Of a DNA stretch of 10,760 nt, positions 6,081 through 10,760 are shown one piece after another. Below the pieces are notes generated by a model that had not been told where the DNA came from, did not search any database, and was given only the letters and a program-made list of their open reading frames with translations. The translations under genes were made by a program, and so were the position numbers. The stretch spans positions 1 to 10,760 of the forward strand of contig VBFZ01000100.1 of NCBI GenBank assembly GCA_005880805.1, given 5' to 3'. The stretch's first letter is position 1; the number at the start of each line of letters is the position of its first letter. This DNA comes from Chloroflexota bacterium. GTDB taxonomy: Bacteria; Chloroflexota; Limnocylindria; Limnocylindrales; CSP1-4.

Positions 6081-7282
6081 TCAGGCGGTCGGGATCTGCT
6101 GAACCGCGGCGGGGTCGCCAGCCGCCGCGCCGTCTCCAGGCGAGGCGACGGGGGTGCTCGAACGCGGCCGCGAAGCCGGCCGCCCGACGACCTGCTGCTG
6201 CTCTACGGAGCCCGCCACGTCCTCCGCGAAGTGGCAGGCCGCCTCGTGGCCCGTCTCGATCAGACGCAGCGCCGGGTCCTCCGTGACGCACCGCTCGGGG
6301 TTGCCCAGCTTCTCGCGCAGCCAGCAGCGCGTGTGGAAGCGGCACCCCTCAGGTGGAGCGGCCGGCGACGGGACGTCGCCCTTGAGGATGATCCGCCGGC
6401 GGCGCGACTCGATTGCCGGGTCCGGGATCGGGATCGCCGACAGGAGCGCGACCGTATAAGGATGCAGCGGTCGCGTGTTGAGGTCTCGCGACGGAGCCAG
6501 CTCCACGATCCGCCCGAGGTACATCACCGCGATCCGGTCGCTGATGTGCCGGACGACCGACAGGTCGTGCGCGATGAAGAGGTACGTGAGGTCGAACTGG
6601 CCCTGCAGCCGCTCAAGGAGGTTGATGATCTGGGCCTGGATCGAGACGTCCAGGGCCGAGATCGGCTCGTCGGCGACGATCAGGTCCGGGTTCAGCGCCA
6701 GCGCCCGGGCGACTCCGATACGCTGCCGTTGGCCGCCGCTGAACTCGTGCGGGTAGCGCTCGCCGAAGTCCGGATTGAGGCCGACCGTGGCCAGCAGCTC
6801 GCGCACACGTTCGCGCCGCTCGCCTCCGGACCCGATCCCGTGGATCTCGAGCGGCTCGCCGATGATGCCTCCCGCCGTCATCCGTGGGTTGAGGCTCGCG
6901 TAGGGGTCCTGGAAGATCATCTGCATCCGGCGCCGCATGCGCCGCAGCTGGTCGCCAGAGAGCGTCGTCAGGTCGACCCCGTCGAAGGAGATCGAGCCCT
7001 CCGTCGGCTTGTACAGGCGGATGATCGCCCGGCCGGTCGTGCTCTTGCCGCAGCCGGACTCCCCGACCAGGCCCAGCGTCTCGCCGCGACGCAGCGAGAA
7101 CGTGACGCCGTCGACTGCCTGGACGTCGCCGATATGGCGCTCGAAGACCAGCCCCTCGGTGATCGGGAAGTAGACCTTGAGGCGGTCGACCTCGACGAGC
7201 GGCCGCCCGGCGCCATCGACCTCATTCGAGCCCACTCCAGCAGGCGTGGGCGAGGCGACCACGCTTCCGAGGTTCGGATCGA

Positions 7283-7286
<4 letters not shown>
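6081..7286 (-). CDS. dppF: Peptide/nickel-type ABC transporter ATPase, OppF/DppF type
   Basis: One of two ATPases driving import through the permease pair encoded upstream; it sits on the cytoplasmic face. The 401-residue product shows Walker A GESGCGKST (75-83), Q-loop at FQDP (125-128), signature SGGQRQR (183-189), Walker B LIVADEP (202-208), D-loop SALD (210-213) and switch His240. After the ATPase core is the oligopeptide/dipeptide C-terminal region with Cys315, Cys321, Cys333 and Cys351, a four-cysteine set that in some DppD/F proteins binds an iron-sulfur cluster. A Gln/Pro/Ala-rich tail of about 45 residues follows. Start: GTG at 7286, overlapping the upstream stop as GTGA; the open frame extends further upstream but there the sequence is not protein-like. 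The N-terminal 28 residues are a variable lead-in. Substrate (peptide, nickel, opine or other) cannot be told from the sequence. Confidence 0.92.
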
Positions 7287-8547
<1,261 letters not shown>

Positions 8548-8551
<4 letters not shown>

Positions 8552-9444
8552 CGTTTCAGTCGCGGGTCAAGCGACTCCCGCAGGCCGTCGCCCAGCAGGT
8601 TGAACCCGATCGCGCTGATCACGATCGCGAGTCCGGGCAGGAAGATCAGCCACGGTGCCTGTCGCAGGAACTTCGTCGAGTCGGTGAGCATCGTCCCCCA
8701 CTCCGGCGTCCGCGGGTCCGGCGGCCCCAGGCCGAGGAATCCCAGCCCGGCGACATCGATGATCGCCGTGGCAAGCGCGAGCGTCGCGGCGACGATCAGC
8801 GCTGTGAGCGAGTTGGGCAACATGTGCCGCAGCAGGATCCGCGACGGTGGCGCGCCGATCGATTGGGCCGCGGTCACGTAGTCGGAGTTTCGGAGCGACA
8901 GCAGGCTGCCCCGCAGGATGCGCGCGAAGATCGGTGCGTTCGTCATCGCTACGGCGAACATGATCTGGGGCAGCCCACGGTCCAGCCAGGCTACGATCCC
9001 GATCGCCAGCAGGATCCCGGGGATCGACAGCATGACGTCGACGACGCGCATTAGGACAGAGTCGACCCAGCCACCGAGGCCGCCGGCCAGAGCGCCGGCG
9101 ATGCCGCCGATCGACAGACCCATGATCACCGACGCGACGCCCGCCAACAGGCTCACCTGCGCGCCGTACAGGATGCGCGTGAGCTCGTCCCGGCCCTGGA
9201 GATCGGTGCCGAACAGGTGTGCCCCGCCCGGCGGCTTCATGCGCTGGACCAGGGTGCCCTCTAGCGGCCCATAGGGCGCGATGAGCGGAGCGAAGACCGC
9301 CGCGAAAACGAAGATGCCGATGAACAACAGGCCGAGTAACGCCGGCTTGTTGCGCAGCAGCCGGCGCATGGCGTCCCGCCACAGGCCTCGGCTGGCGCGG
9401 ACCTCGATCGCCCGGCCGGTTGCGGGAATCGCGGGCGCAGCCAT
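8548..9444 (-). CDS. dppC: ABC transporter permease, DppC/OppC type
   Basis: Second permease of the importer, in the cytoplasmic membrane. The 298-residue product has a cytoplasmic N-terminal stretch, a first helix at about 34-57, and five more (roughly 95-118, 128-150, 157-175, 212-238 and 265-287). Family hallmarks are HLFGTDLQGRD (76-86), the ATPase-contacting EAA loop around 187-211 (SDYVTAAQSIGAPPSRILLR), and AGLGFLGLGPPDPRTPEWG (232-250). Length is normal. The ATG at 9444 shares one base with the upstream permease stop (TGATG), and its own stop overlaps the OppD-type gene, so it lies inside a tightly coupled operon. Confidence 0.94.
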
Positions 9445-10448
9445 CAGGCGTACCGGATCCGCGGATTGAGGAAGGCGTAGCCGACGTCGACGATCAGGTT
9501 CACGATCAGGAAGACGAACGCGAAGATCAGGATCACGTTCTGGACCACCTGGTAATCGCGGTTGTTGATCGCATCGACGACGTACCGTCCGACGCCGCCC
9601 CAGGCGAACACGGTCTCGGTGATCACGGCGCCGGCGAGCAGACCGCCGACCTGCAGCCCGATGACGGTCACGACCGGCAGCCAGGCGTTGCGCATGATGT
9701 GTCGCGAGTCGACGCGGCCGTCCGTCAGGCCCTTCGCCCGGGCGGTCCGCACGTAGTCTTCGTTGCTGACGTCGAGCACCGACGCCCGTGTGATCCGGGT
9801 GATGATCGCGAGCGGAATCGAGCCGAGCGCGATCGCCGGCAGGACGAGATGCCGGGCCGCGTCGACGAACACGTCGAAGCGGCGCGCGACGAGCGAGTCG
9901 ATGAGCAGGAAATTCGTCGGCGAATCGAAGCGGAGCGAGAAGTCGAGCCGCCCGGACGCCGGCAGCACCTTGAGCTGCACCGCGAAGATGTACTGCAGCG
10001 TCAGGCCAAGGACGAAGACCGGGATGTTGATTCCGAGCAGCGAGACGATCGTCACGGCTCCGTCCGACCAGCTCTGGGCGTGGCGGGCCGCGAAGCGCCC
10101 GAGGGGAATGCCCACGCCGACGGCGTAGAGCATCGCAGCCAAGGTCAACTCGATCGTCGCCGGGAAGCGCGTGAGGAACTCGTGAATGATCGGCTGGTTG
10201 TTGATGACGCTCGTTCCGAAGTCGCCGTGCAGCAGGTTGCTGACGTAGGCGAGGTACTGCTGCCAGATAGGGTCGTCGAGGTGCAGGTACTCGCGCATCG
10301 CCGCGACTCGATCAGGCGTTGCGTGCTGGCCGAGGATTGCCGCTGCCGGATCGCCGGGCAGCAGGTGGATGAACGCGAACAGCACGATCGACAGGCCGAT
10401 GAGGACGGGGATCGTCAGCAGCAGGCGGCGGAGGATGTACTTCGTCAT
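9444..10448 (-). CDS. dppB: ABC transporter permease, DppB/OppB type
   Basis: First permease of the importer. The 334-residue product begins with a helix at about 9-29 followed by LLPGDPAAAILG (29-40), a conserved entry segment. Further helices lie at about 98-118, 130-156, 198-220, 258-283 and 301-326. The EAA loop is at 230-254 (EDYVRTARAKGLTDGRVDSR), and ETVFAWGGVGRYVVDAI (278-294) is the usual last-third signature. Length fits the family. Start: ATG at 10448; no clear Shine-Dalgarno is visible before it, although a TGA overlaps it by one base. A 104-bp spacer with two hairpins separates it from the binding-protein gene. Confidence 0.94.
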   Translation of the reverse strand: MTKYILRRLLLTIPVLIGLSIVLFAFIHLLPGDPAAAILGQHATPDRVAAMREYLHLDDPIWQQYLAYVSNLLHGDFGTSVINNQPIIHEFLTRFPATIELTLAAMLYAVGVGIPLGRFAARHAQSWSDGAVTIVSLLGINIPVFVLGLTLQYIFAVQLKVLPASGRLDFSLRFDSPTNFLLIDSLVARRFDVFVDAARHLVLPAIALGSIPLAIITRITRASVLDVSNEDYVRTARAKGLTDGRVDSRHIMRNAWLPVVTVIGLQVGGLLAGAVITETVFAWGGVGRYVVDAINNRDYQVVQNVILIFAFVFLIVNLIVDVGYAFLNPRIRYA

Positions 10449-10485
10449 CAGCTGTCGGTGGGTACGGAACTGGCACTGAGCGGAC

Positions 10486-10516
10486 GGGTCCCCAGGACCG
10501 TTGGCCCTGGGGACCC
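10486..10516. repeat. 11-bp perfect hairpin between binding-protein and permease genes
   Basis: Arms GGGTCCCCAGG (10486-10496) and CCTGGGGACCC (10506-10516) pair perfectly around a 9-base loop. There is no T run, so it is unlikely to stop transcription fully. Hairpins here often protect the abundant binding-protein mRNA from 3' decay or partly terminate, keeping permease levels lower. Confidence 0.6.
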
Positions 10517-10527
10517 AGACCGCGTGT

Positions 10528-10546
10528 CAGGCGTCGTTGACGCCTG
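10528..10546. repeat. 8-bp perfect hairpin just after the binding-protein gene
   Basis: Arms CAGGCGTC and GACGCCTG flank a 3-base loop, 6 bases beyond the binding-protein stop codon. With the larger hairpin next to it, it makes a double stem-loop in the operon spacer, with the same likely role in differential expression. Confidence 0.55.
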
Positions 10547-10552
10547 CTCCTG

Positions 10553-10760
10553 TCACTGGTCGACCCAGTAGTCGGTGAACAACTCCAGCAGCGTCGGTGA
10601 CGGCACGATCCCGTGCACCGTGGTCCGGGCTGCGAGCGGGGTCTTCCCGGAAACGATCGGGACCGTCGGCAGGTCGGTCGCGATCAGGTCCTGCGCCTTG
10701 CCCCAGTCGGTCTGCTGGGTCGCATCGTCGCTGGCCTTGAGCGCATCCTCCATCGCCTTG
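10553..10760 (-). CDS. Extracellular solute-binding protein, family 5, C-terminal 68 residues (cut by window edge)
   Basis: Only the C-terminal end is present, reading leftward from the window edge to TGA at 10553-10555. The visible sequence includes TDWGKAQDLIATDLPTVPIV, then a segment ending LLELFTDYWVDQ. This matches the usual end of family 5 (oligopeptide/dipeptide/nickel) binding proteins: a helix grouping residues for the final domain, a Pro-Thr-Val-Pro-Ile strand, and an aromatic, acidic close. Position immediately upstream of dppB-type and dppC-type permeases supports this strongly. The protein would be exported and, in a monoderm or Chloroflexota cell, probably lipid-anchored, but the signal peptide is outside the window. 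Substrate unknown. Confidence 0.82.
   Translation of the reverse strand, partial: KAMEDALKASDDATQQTDWGKAQDLIATDLPTVPIVSGKTPLAARTTVHGIVPSPTLLELFTDYWVDQ

Overview
The window is high-GC bacterial chromosomal DNA (about two thirds G+C or more by eye). GTG and TTG starts, tight gene overlaps and weak promoters fit a GC-rich, probably non-proteobacterial lineage such as Chloroflexota or a deep actinobacterial-like group. That placement is a guess from style and gene content; no marker gene here settles it. The genes are mostly core housekeeping. I see no IS element, phage gene, tRNA, rRNA or CRISPR array.

Layout, left to right. (1) The first 40 codons of purA (adenylosuccinate synthetase) run leftward off the edge. 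Its roughly 185-nt leader holds an extended -10 promoter, a possible long-range stem, and a terminator-like hairpin with a U4 tail just ahead of a strong ribosome-binding site. (2) Divergent from purA is a membrane-anchored GGDEF/HD-GYP protein for c-di-GMP turnover. (3) A 644-bp gene-free stretch follows. It starts with a 10-bp hairpin containing a 12-nt match to the 3' end of 16S rRNA, and most of the rest is unexplained. (4) ssb has a 9-bp tandem repeat encoding an acidic tail with no hydrophobic tip, and ends at a 15-bp perfect hairpin. (5) Everything to the right is on the minus strand. Read in transcription order it is: end of a family 5 solute-binding protein, two permeases and two ATPases of a peptide/nickel-type ABC transporter, a nitrilase-fold amidase, an ammonia-type NAD synthetase, and rsmI.

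The transporter genes overlap by 1-4 bp and form one operon. Two hairpins after the binding-protein gene may set its mRNA level apart from the membrane genes. After a 63-bp gap come the amidase and nadE, overlapping by 1 bp. They look like a split form of glutamine-dependent NAD synthetase, normally one fused chain. nadE and rsmI overlap as TTGA.

The most notable observation is that rsmI is out of frame. An exact 11-bp tandem duplication near its 3' end shifts the frame, and removing one copy restores a normal 297-residue RsmI including its C-terminal domain. This is a genuine mutation, a reversible slippage switch, or an assembly error. Second is the structured purA leader. I found no clearly new multi-gene system; the candidates for novelty are the purA leader, the rsmI duplication, the unusual SSB tail, the HD-GYP domain with missing ligands, and the unexplained intergenic region.
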